Below are positions 1 through 8,538 of a stretch of DNA of 64,000 nucleotides, one piece after another. The DNA lies in assembly GCF_029872155.1 (NCBI RefSeq), contig NZ_JARXLA010000008.1, forward strand, positions 684,501-748,500, in the 5' to 3' direction. A model generated the notes under the pieces. That model saw only the letters and a program-made list of their open reading frames with translations. It did no database searches and had not been told where the DNA came from. This DNA is from Hyphomicrobium sp. D-2 (lineage in GTDB: Bacteria; Pseudomonadota; Alphaproteobacteria; Rhizobiales; Hyphomicrobiaceae). The position numbers and the translations under genes are program-made. The number at the start of each line of letters is the position of its first letter. Position 1 is the stretch's first letter.

Positions 1-11
1 ATGGCTCGCAT

Positions 12-503
12 ATGAATGTATGCGAGCAGGAACTCGTGCGCGCGGCGGCGCTGCATAACGTGCCGCTGGGAATGCTTTATGCTGTCGGTTTGACGGAGTC
101 CGGGCAGAACGGCAAGCTGACGCCGTATGCGATCAATGTTGACGGACGGGCGCTCTACAACCTGAGTAAGGCGGAAGCGCTTGCGGCGATTGAAAAGGCG
201 CAGGGGCAAGGCGCGCGTTATATCGACGTCGGTTGCATGCAGATCAATCACCGGTATCACGGACGCAAGTTTGACTCGCTGGAAGAGATGTTCGATCCGG
301 AAAAGAATGTAGCCTATGCAGCACGGTTTCTCAGTGAGTTGAAAGAACGCGAAGGAACCTGGACGATGGCCATTGCGCGTTATCATGCCGGGCCAAAGAA
401 CTTTCCGGCGCAAAAGGCCTACGTGTGCCGCGTTATAAAACGCATGGTGACGACGGGTTTTGGCGAGTGGACGGATGAAGCACGCCAGTTTTGCGCGGGC
501 TGA
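12..503 (+). CDS. Lytic transglycosylase, SLT-type domain (start possibly upstream of window)
   Basis: A 163-residue protein with the fold signature of soluble lytic transglycosylases, which cleave peptidoglycan between MurNAc and GlcNAc. The motif GLTESG places the probable catalytic glutamate at residue 29. VGCMQINHRYHG (about residues 73-84) and the AIARYHAGP stretch near residue 125 match the family's MQIN and AYNAG-like motifs. The reading frame stays open to the left edge of the window and no signal peptide is visible from this ATG, so the true start may lie outside. Its position beside the che operon suggests, by inference only, a role in flagellar or envelope passage. Confidence 0.8.
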   Translation: MNVCEQELVRAAALHNVPLGMLYAVGLTESGQNGKLTPYAINVDGRALYNLSKAEALAAIEKAQGQGARYIDVGCMQINHRYHGRKFDSLEEMFDPEKNVAYAARFLSELKEREGTWTMAIARYHAGPKNFPAQKAYVCRVIKRMVTTGFGEWTDEARQFCAG

Positions 504-552
504 ATGAAGCGTTGATGCGCATCTTTGCAGAACCAGATCAGGGGCAGACGTG

Positions 553-903
553 ATGGCGGGAAAGATGGGGCTGTTGGGCCCTTACCGGCTCAGCTTCGAC
601 GGTATCGACGGAGCCGTTGCGCGTCGATCCGCAGGGGTCTACGCGTTGGGACGCATGGACCGCCTCGGCAACTTTCAGGTGAGACACATCGGCCGTTCCG
701 ACAGCGATGTGGCAAGCAAGCTGCGCGAGTGCATCGGTTCGGATGCGATGTTCAAGTTCACATTTTTCGGAACGGCGCAGGCGGCCTTCGAGAAGGAATG
801 CGAGCTGTTTCACGACTTCAGCCCACCGGGCAATCGCATCCATCCGGGAAGATGCAAGGGCACGCGCTGGGAGTGCCCGCGCTGCAGGATCTTCAGCGAG
901 TGA
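553..903 (+). CDS. Small GIY-YIG-like protein with C-terminal Cys cluster, function unknown
   Basis: About 116 residues. The core GVYALG followed about 13 residues later by RHIGRS, then KLRE and a downstream FEKECELFH helix, resembles the GIY-YIG nuclease-like fold (two short strands, Arg helix, Glu helix). The C-terminus has an HPG step and cysteines in CKG and CPRC, which could form a small zinc site. A GTG three bases earlier (550) is an alternative start; GGGG lies just upstream. No partner gene is apparent and catalytic activity cannot be asserted, because the catalytic Arg/Glu were assigned only by position. Confidence 0.55.
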   Translation: MAGKMGLLGPYRLSFDGIDGAVARRSAGVYALGRMDRLGNFQVRHIGRSDSDVASKLRECIGSDAMFKFTFFGTAQAAFEKECELFHDFSPPGNRIHPGRCKGTRWECPRCRIFSE

Positions 904-1081
904 GCAGCTTCAGCACATCGTCGATTGCTGCTTGATAACCGTGATGCCAATAGGCTCGCTCGGAGCTGCCGGAGTCCAGATGCTTCTGGTCGGCGTCGGC
1001 ATTTTCTGGCTGTTCCGATAGCCATTCGCGAATACGGTCGCGACGCTCTGCAAGGAGCGCAATATTTCCATCGGCGGCCAT
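893..1081 (-). CDS. Short conserved-type hypothetical protein
   Basis: A 62-residue acidic helical protein. The ending ERAYWHHGYQAAIDDVLKLL looks like a real conserved tail rather than random translation. The ATG at 1081 and the stop at 893 overlap the 3' end of the convergent GIY-YIG-like gene by 11 bases. No signal peptide or membrane segment is present. I do not recognise a function; the compact size and Trp/His-rich tail suggest a small adaptor-like protein. Confidence 0.5.
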   Translation of the reverse strand: MAADGNIALLAERRDRIREWLSEQPENADADQKHLDSGSSERAYWHHGYQAAIDDVLKLLTR

Positions 1082-1224
1082 CGTTGATTGAACCTTTGAC
1101 TCTTACGCTTTCACTTGCCTCCGATCATATTGAAGAGGTGTTGGCGTTGCCTCAAATCGATCGTTCAAATTTTTCGTATCTCGGTGTCGGGCGCTGCATG
1201 TAGTGTCGCGGCGTATGAATGCGA

Positions 1225-1761
1225 TCAGCGTGTTGCGCGCTTCTTCATGGCATCGTCGATCAGTTCGTTGGCAATCATCATGCGGCGCGTGGCGATTTCA
1301 CGCTCAGTCGCGGCGAGGCGATCGGGGTGATTGGCAAGCGCGAATGTGCGGCGCAGGCGCGTCAGATCCGCAACGGACATGCGTGTTGTGATGCGCAGTT
1401 CGCGGGCAACGATCTTGGGATCGATGCTGCGCGGAGGCGTAACACTGGCTGGCCGGCGTCCATCCTGATGCTGCAGGTACTCGTGGATATGATACGAAGG
1501 CGACGCGAAACGCTCCATCGTCTCGGCGTCGAATTTCGTTCCGGCAGCGCGATGCGAGGCATTGGCCCGGCGCGGGGTGCCGGTTGCGTTTTGATGCGGT
1601 TGCCAGTCCGACAAACGATTGAAGGTTGCGGCGGCGCGCTTGAAGATGGAGCGTGGGCCTTTCTCGCTGTCGCCCAGGTCGATGCCAGCGGCGCGTGAAA
1701 CGCTTTCAAGTACTTCCGTGAAGGATTGAGGGCGCGAAGCGCAGCTCAGAAAAACTCGCAT
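1225..1761 (-). CDS. J-domain-like protein with C-terminal HPD motif
   Basis: A 178-residue protein whose last 65 residues look like a compact J domain: helix, then RLRRTFALANHPDR containing the invariant HPD tripeptide, then a closing helix IATRRMMIANELIDDAMKKR. J domains stimulate the ATPase of DnaK-type chaperones through HPD. The N-terminal 110 residues are polar and apparently disordered. The start overlaps the end of the preceding cheT-like gene by 16 bases, so it is probably the last gene of the che transcript. A chaperone role in chemotaxis or flagellar assembly is inference. Confidence 0.55.
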   Translation of the reverse strand: MRVFLSCASRPQSFTEVLESVSRAAGIDLGDSEKGPRSIFKRAAATFNRLSDWQPHQNATGTPRRANASHRAAGTKFDAETMERFASPSYHIHEYLQHQDGRRPASVTPPRSIDPKIVARELRITTRMSVADLTRLRRTFALANHPDRLAATEREIATRRMMIANELIDDAMKKRATR

Positions 1762-2120
1762 TCGTCACCCCCCGCGTGCACCTTGCGAGGCTGCGATGGT
1801 TGTTTCAGGCGTTCGCACAGGGAAGCCAGCAGGACGACATCGCATGCTGCGCGGGTGTCGATCTGCCATGAGGGGGGAGCTGATTCGGCCACCGTTTTCA
1901 GGAAATCGGCGAGCCCCGCCAGATTCTGAGTGATGTGGTCGATGCCCTGCAGAACATTGAAGCACTGCGCCTGACGCAGTGAATCGCGCACGCCTGGCAG
2001 CTCAACGATGTCGTGCAGGCGCTCAACATCGGTGGCGAGAAAATTCAATTCATCGCTGACAACGCTCAATAGCGTTGGGATGGAGGTTGGCTCGCTTGGC
2101 GCGGTGTTCTCGTTTTTCAT
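1746..2120 (-). CDS. Small chemotaxis-operon protein, CheT-like by position
   Basis: A 124-residue helical protein directly downstream of cheD, the place occupied by cheT in the Sinorhizobium meliloti che operon. CheT there is a distant CheZ relative reported to bind CheR. A central helix with LQGIDHITQNLAGL resembles the CheZ-type pattern of an acidic residue a few positions before a Thr-x-Gln or Thr-Gln pair. The ATG at 2120 is preferred; the upstream in-frame TTG (2141) would add seven residues. No other CheZ is visible in the operon. Assignment rests mainly on synteny. Confidence 0.5.
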   Translation of the reverse strand: MKNENTAPSEPTSIPTLLSVVSDELNFLATDVERLHDIVELPGVRDSLRQAQCFNVLQGIDHITQNLAGLADFLKTVAESAPPSWQIDTRAACDVVLLASLCERLKQPSQPRKVHAGGDECEFF

Positions 2121-2156
2121 TTTACTCACACACAGGGCCAACTTGCGGCCCGCCTT

Positions 2157-2693
2157 TCAGAACAGCTCCAGATCGCCATCGGGCATCGGCGGAGCAACAG
2201 GTGCAGGACGCGGCGCCAATGGAACGGTATCGCCAGCAAAGTTTTGCCGTGCGCGCCCGCTGACGGGCCAATATTCAAGGCGGCGGCCGCTTGAGCCACC
2301 GAGGCTCTTGCCGACTAGGCTAATGCCTTCAGTCTTCAAAAAGCGTTGCGCAAATTCGGCATTCATTGCGCCAATGTCGGAGCTTTTGAATATCGTACGC
2401 GCCCCGCCGAACAACTTGGCTTCGAGCCGGTTGCGCTGCGCCCCTCGCACCATCAGGCCGTTTACGAGCAGCTCCATAAGATGCACCCCGTACCGCTCGG
2501 CATCGCGTGATTGCAGCCGATCGGCATCGCCAGGCAGAAGAAAGTGGTTCATGCCTCCGATGCGCGCCACGGGATCGCGCACGCAGGCAGCCACGCAAGA
2601 ACCTAGCACCGTCGTCAGGACGAGATTGGGATCGTCCGAGACGTGGTACTGGCCTTCCATAACGTGCTTGCGAGCGCAGAGCGTGTTCGTCAT
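2157..2693 (-). CDS. cheD: Chemoreceptor glutamine deamidase CheD
   Basis: CheD deamidates specific glutamines in methyl-accepting chemotaxis proteins, readying them for CheR/CheB adaptation. The family signature is present: [15 protein letters not shown] gives the catalytic Cys33 with the preceding Thr pair, and GGMNHFLLP supplies His50. Length (178 residues) is typical. Its ATG overlaps the stop of the upstream cheY by four bases, which implies translational coupling. Confidence 0.95.
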   Translation of the reverse strand: MTNTLCARKHVMEGQYHVSDDPNLVLTTVLGSCVAACVRDPVARIGGMNHFLLPGDADRLQSRDAERYGVHLMELLVNGLMVRGAQRNRLEAKLFGGARTIFKSSDIGAMNAEFAQRFLKTEGISLVGKSLGGSSGRRLEYWPVSGRARQNFAGDTVPLAPRPAPVAPPMPDGDLELF

Positions 2694-3079
2694 GACAGCT
2701 TTCCGACCACTGCCTCAAGGGCGCCTTTCAGTGCTGGAACGGTGAACGGCTTGGTCAGGTAGTTATTGATGCCGTACTGAATGGCTTTCTGGACAAGCTC
2801 CTTGTCGCCCTTGCCGGTCAGCATGATGAAAGGCGTCTTCTGGATCGGTCCGTGCTGGCGGATCGCACGCAGCAGACCGAGCCCATCAAGCTTCGGCATG
2901 TTGAAGTCGGAAATGACCAGATGCGTCTGCTGGGTCATGACGTGCTTCAGGCCCTGCTCGCCATCGGATGCGAACGAGATGTTCTTGATGCCGATTTCCT
3001 GCAAACCGTCACGCACCAGCATGCGGCTTGTAGTCGTGTCATCGACGATGAGGATCTTCAGTTGGTCTGCGAGTGACAT
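2690..3079 (-). CDS. cheY: Chemotaxis response regulator CheY (second copy)
   Basis: A single receiver domain of 129 residues. Acidic pocket Asp13/Asp14, phospho-acceptor Asp58 (ISDFNMP), Thr88 and Lys110 (TKPF) are all present. It sits between cheB and cheD, where rhizobial operons carry CheY2, the copy that binds the flagellar motor in S. meliloti; the other cheY is at the operon front. That division of labour is inferred from position. The stop overlaps cheD by four bases. Confidence 0.93.
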   Translation of the reverse strand: MSLADQLKILIVDDTTTSRMLVRDGLQEIGIKNISFASDGEQGLKHVMTQQTHLVISDFNMPKLDGLGLLRAIRQHGPIQKTPFIMLTGKGDKELVQKAIQYGINNYLTKPFTVPALKGALEAVVGKLS

Positions 3080-3081
3080 TT

Positions 3082-4155
3082 TTAGTTCTCCCTACCTTGG
3101 CGACCGCGCAGGTTGGTCATGACGAGAGCTGCGTTTGCGATGCGATCTAGGGGTAACTGGCGTTCGACGGCACCGATTTCGAAAGCCGCGCGGGGCATGC
3201 CATAGATGAGACTTGAAGCCTCATCCTGGCCGATGGTTCGTGCTCCGGCGTCGCGCATTTCAAGCAGGCCCTGGGCACCATCACGCCCCATGCCGGTGAG
3301 AATGATGCCTATGGCATCGCTCTTGACGGTCTGCGCAACGGATTTGAACAGCACGTCCGCAGATGGCGAGTGACCATTCACCGGCCCACCGCCCACAAGA
3401 TGGCAGCGCAACCCGGACCGATCCTGCAATTCGAGATGCTTCGGGCCGCCGGGCGCGATGTACGCATGCCCGACTTCAACCGGCATGCCGTCCTTTGCCT
3501 CGACAACTTTAGGCGCGTAAAGACGATCCAGACGGGTGGCGAGACTGGCGGTGAAATCCGGCGGCATGTGCTGCACGATCATGATCGGCGGGCAGTTCTC
3601 AGGCAGCTGCGCAATGAGTGTCGAAAGCGCTTCGACGCCGCCTGTGGACGAACCGATGGCAATGACGCGCCCATCCGGCTCATAGGATGCCAGCATCGGA
3701 CGGCGACGCTCACCAGTCGCGGAGGACTTGCTTTCTGCTGCCGCGCCAGCCGCACGCGGACGCACGCGTACACCTGCGGCTGCTTTCACCTTGCCGGGAA
3801 GTTCTGCGAACGGCTGCACATCGCCTGGCTGCGGTTTGGCGATGCAATCCACAGCGCCAATCTGCATGGCTTCGATGGCTGTTTCGGTTCCTGCTCCGGT
3901 CAGGTTGGAAACCATGATGACCGGCATCGGACGCAGGCGAACGATCTTCTCCAGAAACTCCAGGCCGTTCATGCCCGGCATTTCGACGTCGAGCGTAATG
4001 ACATCAGGGTTATGCGCCTTGATCGCGTCGCGCGCGGTCATGGGATTGCTGGCAGTACCTACGACTTCGATCTCGGGATCACGTCGCAGGGCGAGCGAGA
4101 TAAGGCCACGCATGGTGGCGGAATCATCGACAACGAGAACGCGGACGGGGCTCAT
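3082..4155 (-). CDS. cheB: Chemotaxis methylesterase/glutamine deamidase CheB
   Basis: A two-domain adaptation enzyme of 357 residues. The N-terminal receiver has Asp10/Asp11 and phospho-acceptor Asp56 (ITLDVEMPG). A linker rich in Ala/Arg leads into the methylesterase domain with the catalytic triad motifs GSSTGG (Ser), QHMP (His) and GMGRDGA (Asp). It removes methyl groups from chemoreceptors when phosphorylated by CheA. Its start overlaps the cheR stop by four bases. Confidence 0.96.
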   Translation of the reverse strand: MSPVRVLVVDDSATMRGLISLALRRDPEIEVVGTASNPMTARDAIKAHNPDVITLDVEMPGMNGLEFLEKIVRLRPMPVIMVSNLTGAGTETAIEAMQIGAVDCIAKPQPGDVQPFAELPGKVKAAAGVRVRPRAAGAAAESKSSATGERRRPMLASYEPDGRVIAIGSSTGGVEALSTLIAQLPENCPPIMIVQHMPPDFTASLATRLDRLYAPKVVEAKDGMPVEVGHAYIAPGGPKHLELQDRSGLRCHLVGGGPVNGHSPSADVLFKSVAQTVKSDAIGIILTGMGRDGAQGLLEMRDAGARTIGQDEASSLIYGMPRAAFEIGAVERQLPLDRIANAALVMTNLRGRQGREN

Positions 4156-5051
4156 GGCGTGGCGGCCTCCGCAAGACGATACGTTGTGATGGCTTCATTT
4201 ACGTAATAGGGCGCGGCTTCGCCGAAGAGACGCTCGGAGTGGCCGATATAAAGGTAGGCGCCCGGCGCAAGCAGCGGCACGAAGCGGCACCAGATATCGA
4301 CCTGCGTATCTTCCTTGAAATAGATGAGCGCGTTGCGGCAGAAGATGGCGTCGAACGGCCCGCGCATCGGCCATTGTCCGATGAGGTTCAGCTTCTTGAA
4401 GGTAACGATCTTGCGCAGCTCCGGCCCTGCGCTCCACGCGCGGTTGCCTGTTGCGTCAGTGGTGGGGCTGAACCAGCGATGGCGCGCCTCCTTTGGCACC
4501 GACGCCATGGCGGAGTCGCTGTAGATGCCCGTGTCGCCTTTGTGCAGCACGTTCGGATCGATATCCGTCGCCAGCACGCGCACGTTGTGAGACGCCGCAT
4601 CGGGCATGGCCGCAAGGATCGAAAGCGCGATCGAGTAAGGCTCTTCACCACTGGAACACGCGGCCGACCAGATGCGCAACGGCTTGCCGGCGCGCACCGA
4701 TTTGACGAGGTTCGGCAGGACCTGCGTTCTCAGGTGTTCGAAGTGATGCGGTTCGCGGAAGAAGCGCGTGACGTTGGTGGTGAGAGCAGCCACCATCTGC
4801 TGGCGCTCCTCGCGGCCTTCGTCGCGTGACAGCAGCGCGCAGTAATTGCGGAAGCTCTCAAGCTGCAGCGTGCGCAGACGCTTGGCGAGCCGCGAATAGA
4901 CAAGGCTGGCCTTCGAGTCACCGAGGTCGATGCCCGCGTCATTGTAGGCGATGTCCGCAATCTGGCGGTAATCGTCCTGCGTGAACGCGAACTCACCATC
5001 GATCAGACTGGCTTCACGACGCAAGGATGTGCGTGCCAATGCCGGCTTCAT
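4152..5051 (-). CDS. cheR: Chemotaxis protein methyltransferase CheR
   Basis: A 299-residue SAM-dependent methyltransferase that methylates glutamates on chemoreceptors. The N-terminal helical domain leads to [14 protein letters not shown], the SAM site [14 protein letters not shown], an acidic strand end [10 protein letters not shown] and [13 protein letters not shown]. Start and stop both overlap neighbouring che genes by four bases. The receptor in this operon ends in a WxxF-type pentapeptide that CheR enzymes commonly dock on. Confidence 0.96.
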   Translation of the reverse strand: MKPALARTSLRREASLIDGEFAFTQDDYRQIADIAYNDAGIDLGDSKASLVYSRLAKRLRTLQLESFRNYCALLSRDEGREERQQMVAALTTNVTRFFREPHHFEHLRTQVLPNLVKSVRAGKPLRIWSAACSSGEEPYSIALSILAAMPDAASHNVRVLATDIDPNVLHKGDTGIYSDSAMASVPKEARHRWFSPTTDATGNRAWSAGPELRKIVTFKKLNLIGQWPMRGPFDAIFCRNALIYFKEDTQVDIWCRFVPLLAPGAYLYIGHSERLFGEAAPYYVNEAITTYRLAEAATP

Positions 5052-5533
5052 GCCGCTTCTCCGTCCTCGCGCTCAGGCAGCACGTTCTCAACCGAAAGGA
5101 TGCTGATCATCCGTCCGTCCATTCCGAGCAGGCCGCATACAAAATGCTTGGCCATGTCCGAAGCGACATCCGGCGGCGGCAGCATTTCGGCATCCGTAAC
5201 GGTGAGAATGTCGGATACCGCATCGACAAGCAGGCCGACGACCTGACTGCGCACCTTGACGACGATGATGACGTGCCGGCCCATGGCGTCGACAGGCGGG
5301 AAGCCAAGCCGTACGGCCAGATCGATGATGGGCAGAACGGCGCCGCGAAGATTGATGACGCCGCGAACGTAGGACTGCGAGTGCGGCAGTACCGTTGCCG
5401 GCGTCCAGCCGCGGATTTCACGCACCGCCATGACGTCGATGCAGAACTCCTGCTGACCGACGGCGAACGCGATGAGTTCGCGAGCAGGGCCGGTGTGCTT
5501 TTCCTGGACAAGAGCAGCGCTGAAAGCGTTCAT
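5048..5533 (-). CDS. cheW: Chemotaxis coupling protein CheW
   Basis: CheW links chemoreceptor tips to CheA. The protein has the two-SH3-subdomain pattern: [34 protein letters not shown], and [11 protein letters not shown]. The ATG at 5533 is chosen because it lies four bases after the cheA stop; a longer form would run into cheA and adds an unconserved proline-rich leader. Length is 161 residues, normal for the family. Confidence 0.94.
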   Translation of the reverse strand: MNAFSAALVQEKHTGPARELIAFAVGQQEFCIDVMAVREIRGWTPATVLPHSQSYVRGVINLRGAVLPIIDLAVRLGFPPVDAMGRHVIIVVKVRSQVVGLLVDAVSDILTVTDAEMLPPPDVASDMAKHFVCGLLGMDGRMISILSVENVLPEREDGEAA

Positions 5534-5537
5534 AGGA

Positions 5538-7817
5538 CTAACCTGCAAGGGCAAAGGCGGTTTCTGAAGTGCTGGCTCCCGAGCGGGAAGCAGCGACGAT
5601 TGCATCGACGTCAAGGATCAGTGCCACACGACCATCGCCAAGAATGGTTGCGGCGGCGACGCCTGGAACGCGGCCGTAGTTTTCTTCAAGGCTTTTGATG
5701 ACGATCTGGCGTTGCCCTTGAATGGCGTCGACCATCAGCGCGCTGTGAGCGCCGCCATCGGATTCCACCAGCAACGCAACGCCAGCGCCTGGATCAGCGG
5801 GTTGGCTGCGGTAGCCAAGCTCGCGGCCGACGTCGATCAGCGGCAGGAAGTTGTTGCGCATCGAGATGACGCGAGAGTCGCCGCCGAAGCCGTGGATGTC
5901 GCCCGCCTTCGGTTTCAGTGTCTCGACGATGGAGGTCAGCGGAACGACAAGCGTCTGCTCCGCTACCGTTACAACCATTCCGTACAGCACCGCCAGCGTT
6001 AGCGGCAGGCTGAGCGTGAAGGTTGATCCTTCGCCGGGGCGCGATGTTATCGATACGCGACCGCCGAGTGCCTGAATGGACTTCTTGACGACGTCCATGC
6101 CGACACCGCGTCCGGAAATGTCCGATACGGTTGATGCGGTCGAGAAGCCCGGCAGGAAGATGAGGTTGTCGACTTCCTCATCGGTGAGCTGCGCGTTGGG
6201 CTGAATGAGGCCCTTCTCTTCCGCGATCGCGCGCACGCGCTGGCGGTTGATGCCCGCACCGTCGTCGGCGATGTCGATGACGATACGCCCGGAGCGATGG
6301 CTGGCGGAAAGACGGACCAGACCTTCTTCGCGTTTGCCCGCGGCAAGGCGCTTGTCTGGCGTTTCCAGACCGTGGTCGATCGCGTTGCGGATCATGTGCG
6401 TCAGCGGATCGGCCAGCCGTTCGATAACGGTCTTGTCGACCTCTGTGTCTTCGCCTTCCGTGACCAGGCGCACCTTCTTGCCGGTGATGGCGGCCACTTC
6501 GCGCACGAGGCGCGGCATGCGCTGGAACACCGATTTCACCGGCTGCGCGCGGATGGCCATCACGCCTTCCTGAATGTCGTGCGTAAGCTGCTCGAATTCA
6601 TCAAGGCCGGTTGCAAATTCAGAGTCGCGGGCCAGACCGGCGTCGGTCAGGCGCTGGGAAAGCATCGCCTGATTGATCACGAGTTCGCCGACGAGGTTCA
6701 TCAGGCGATCGACGCGGTCTAGGTCAACGCGAATGGTTTGGTTCGTCGACGGTGCATCCGAGCCAGCGGCCTTTTCAGCCTTGGCGGGAGCTGGTGCCTT
6801 CGCTGCTTCCGGCGTCGGCTTGGCAGCTTCAGCTTCGATGTTCGCCACGACGATGGCTGCTACAGCTGCGTTGTCAACCGATGCGCTGCCGCCTGCATGG
6901 GCGATGTCGGTGTCAGATACTGCTGGAGATGCACTCTCGGTGGCGGTGTCGGTGAATTCACCGCGCACGCGGGCCAGTAGCGCGGCGATATCATCATCGA
7001 CGCCAACGGGCTCATCGTTGCCGCTTGCGAGATCGCCGGTTGTGATTTCCAGATCGCAGTCACCATCGACAAATTCGAAGATCGCGCGCACGTCGTCTTC
7101 TTCGTGTGTCGTCGCCAGCGTGATCGTCCAGGCGAGGTAAGATCCCTCGGCTTCGAGCTCTTCCAGCGTCGGGATCGTGCTTGTGTCGCAAACGATCTGC
7201 GCATCGCCGAGACGCGAAAGCTCACGCAGCAGAACCACAGGTTCGTTGGCGTTGGTGTAGAGGCTGGGATGAGGCCGGAAGGTGATGGTGTAGGTGGTTG
7301 CGTCAGGCTCTGCTTCGGCTTCAACGGAGGCGGTATCGACGACAGCGATGTCATCAAACACCGGGAAATCCATCGCGACCGGCGTGAACCCGAAATCTTC
7401 AAAGCTGACTTCTTCTTCCGGCTCGGCGTTGGCGCCAATCGGCGCACCAGACAGCGCGGCCAGCTCGTCGGCTGCAGTGTGAATGCGTTCTTCATTCACG
7501 TTGCCGCCATCCCGTGCAACGCGCACGAGGTCGGCCAGAACGTCAGCCGCTCGCAGCAAAGTTTCCGTCACCGGCGATGCTGTGCTCAGACGGCCTTTGC
7601 GCACTTCATCGAGAACGGTCTCGAAGACGTGTGCGAAGCGCACCAGATCCTCAAGAGCGAAAGCACCGGCGCCGCCCTTGATTGAGTGCACCGCACGGAA
7701 AACGGCGTTGACGATCTCAGGATCTTCGCTGCCGCCCTCGATTTCGAGCAGTCCCGATTCCAGTTCGGCGAGCTGTTCCTCGCATTCCTGGAAGAATATT
7801 TGTCGAAGCGAATCCAT
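5538..7817 (-). CDS. cheA: Chemotaxis histidine kinase CheA
   Basis: A 759-residue sensor kinase. The HPt domain at the N-terminus carries phospho-acceptor His44 in [10 protein letters not shown]. An acidic spacer with a CheY/CheB-docking-like segment follows, then the dimerisation helices ([14 protein letters not shown]), an HATPase domain with [14 protein letters not shown] (N box), DDGAGIN (G1) and GRGVGMDVV (G2), and a C-terminal CheW-like domain. It phosphorylates the two CheY proteins and CheB. It is followed at four bases by cheW. Confidence 0.96.
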   Translation of the reverse strand: MDSLRQIFFQECEEQLAELESGLLEIEGGSEDPEIVNAVFRAVHSIKGGAGAFALEDLVRFAHVFETVLDEVRKGRLSTASPVTETLLRAADVLADLVRVARDGGNVNEERIHTAADELAALSGAPIGANAEPEEEVSFEDFGFTPVAMDFPVFDDIAVVDTASVEAEAEPDATTYTITFRPHPSLYTNANEPVVLLRELSRLGDAQIVCDTSTIPTLEELEAEGSYLAWTITLATTHEEDDVRAIFEFVDGDCDLEITTGDLASGNDEPVGVDDDIAALLARVRGEFTDTATESASPAVSDTDIAHAGGSASVDNAAVAAIVVANIEAEAAKPTPEAAKAPAPAKAEKAAGSDAPSTNQTIRVDLDRVDRLMNLVGELVINQAMLSQRLTDAGLARDSEFATGLDEFEQLTHDIQEGVMAIRAQPVKSVFQRMPRLVREVAAITGKKVRLVTEGEDTEVDKTVIERLADPLTHMIRNAIDHGLETPDKRLAAGKREEGLVRLSASHRSGRIVIDIADDGAGINRQRVRAIAEEKGLIQPNAQLTDEEVDNLIFLPGFSTASTVSDISGRGVGMDVVKKSIQALGGRVSITSRPGEGSTFTLSLPLTLAVLYGMVVTVAEQTLVVPLTSIVETLKPKAGDIHGFGGDSRVISMRNNFLPLIDVGRELGYRSQPADPGAGVALLVESDGGAHSALMVDAIQGQRQIVIKSLEENYGRVPGVAAATILGDGRVALILDVDAIVAASRSGASTSETAFALAG

Positions 7818-7846
7818 ATCGCTGCTGCCTCGAAGTCAGAAGTTTA

Positions 7847-8212
7847 TCAGGCCGAAACGCGACGGATGGCGTCGACGAGCTTGATCGGATGGAAAGGCTT
7901 CACGATCCAGCCCGTGGCACCTGCACTGCGTGCGCGGCTCTTTTTCTCGGCATCACTCTCAGTGGTGAGCACGAGAATGGGAACGGCACGATGTGTTGAG
8001 TCACGGCGCACATGTTCGATGAAGCCGAAGCCATCCAGACGCGGCATGTTGATGTCGGTGATGATGACATCGGCCTGACGGTCCTTCAGAACCTCCAGCC
8101 CCATCATGCCGTCTTCCGCCTGCAGCACGTTGAAACCCGCTTCCTGCAATGCAAGCAGCAGCATTTCACGCATGGTGCGGGAATCATCGACGGTGAGAAT
8201 TGTTTTCGTCAT
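7847..8212 (-). CDS. cheY: Chemotaxis response regulator CheY (first copy)
   Basis: A 121-residue receiver domain. With the ATG at 8212, Asp9/Asp10 form the acidic pocket and Asp53 (IITDINMPRLDG) is the phospho-acceptor; LTTESD and VKPFHP supply the conserved Thr and Lys. The ATG overlaps the STAS gene stop (TGATG arrangement), and 29 bases separate its stop from cheA. In rhizobial two-CheY systems lacking CheZ this position holds the phosphate-sink CheY1. That role is inferred from gene order. Confidence 0.92.
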   Translation of the reverse strand: MTKTILTVDDSRTMREMLLLALQEAGFNVLQAEDGMMGLEVLKDRQADVIITDINMPRLDGFGFIEHVRRDSTHRAVPILVLTTESDAEKKSRARSAGATGWIVKPFHPIKLVDAIRRVSA

Positions 8213-8538
8213 CAAACCGGCTCCCCTACTGCCAGGTCGTCTTCAAGTCGGAGTCCTAGAAGGTGTGACCCTTCCAGGAATTCTTCGGTCGGTTTTTCCA
8301 GGCTCAGTTGCTTGCCGTCGGTCTTCCAGGTGGTGGCAGCGGCAAGCAGAACCTGCATGCACTGCGCACCAACCCGGCGAACCTGGCTGGCGTCGATGGT
8401 AAGATCGGCGCCACGGCGAGTGATGAAGGACTGGGCTAGAGGGGCTGCTGCCGTCAGATCGAGAACTTCTGGGAGCTGCAGCCGCTTCTTGGCTGTCCTT
8501 CTCGTTCCAGTTCTAGAACTCTTCCCAGTCCTGCTCAT
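8212..8538 (-). CDS. STAS-domain chemotaxis-operon protein
   Basis: A 108-residue protein with a STAS pattern: LQLPEVLDLTAAAPLAQSF, DLTIDASQVRRVGAQCMQVLLAA and a short C-terminal helix. It lies between the receptor and cheY, where rhizobial che operons have a small accessory gene (orf2/cheS). The ATG at 8538 is preceded by GGAGG nine bases upstream and lies inside the receptor 3' end, overlapping it by 26 bases. STAS proteins mediate protein-protein switching; the partner here is unknown. Confidence 0.75.
   Translation of the reverse strand: MSRTGKSSRTGTRRTAKKRLQLPEVLDLTAAAPLAQSFITRRGADLTIDASQVRRVGAQCMQVLLAAATTWKTDGKQLSLEKPTEEFLEGSHLLGLRLEDDLAVGEPV

Noticed and set aside
2008-2745. Long plus-strand open frame of 245 codons
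   Set aside because: It is antisense to cheD and the cheT-like gene, is rich in Arg/Ser/Pro as expected for a shadow frame, and has no recognisable motif.
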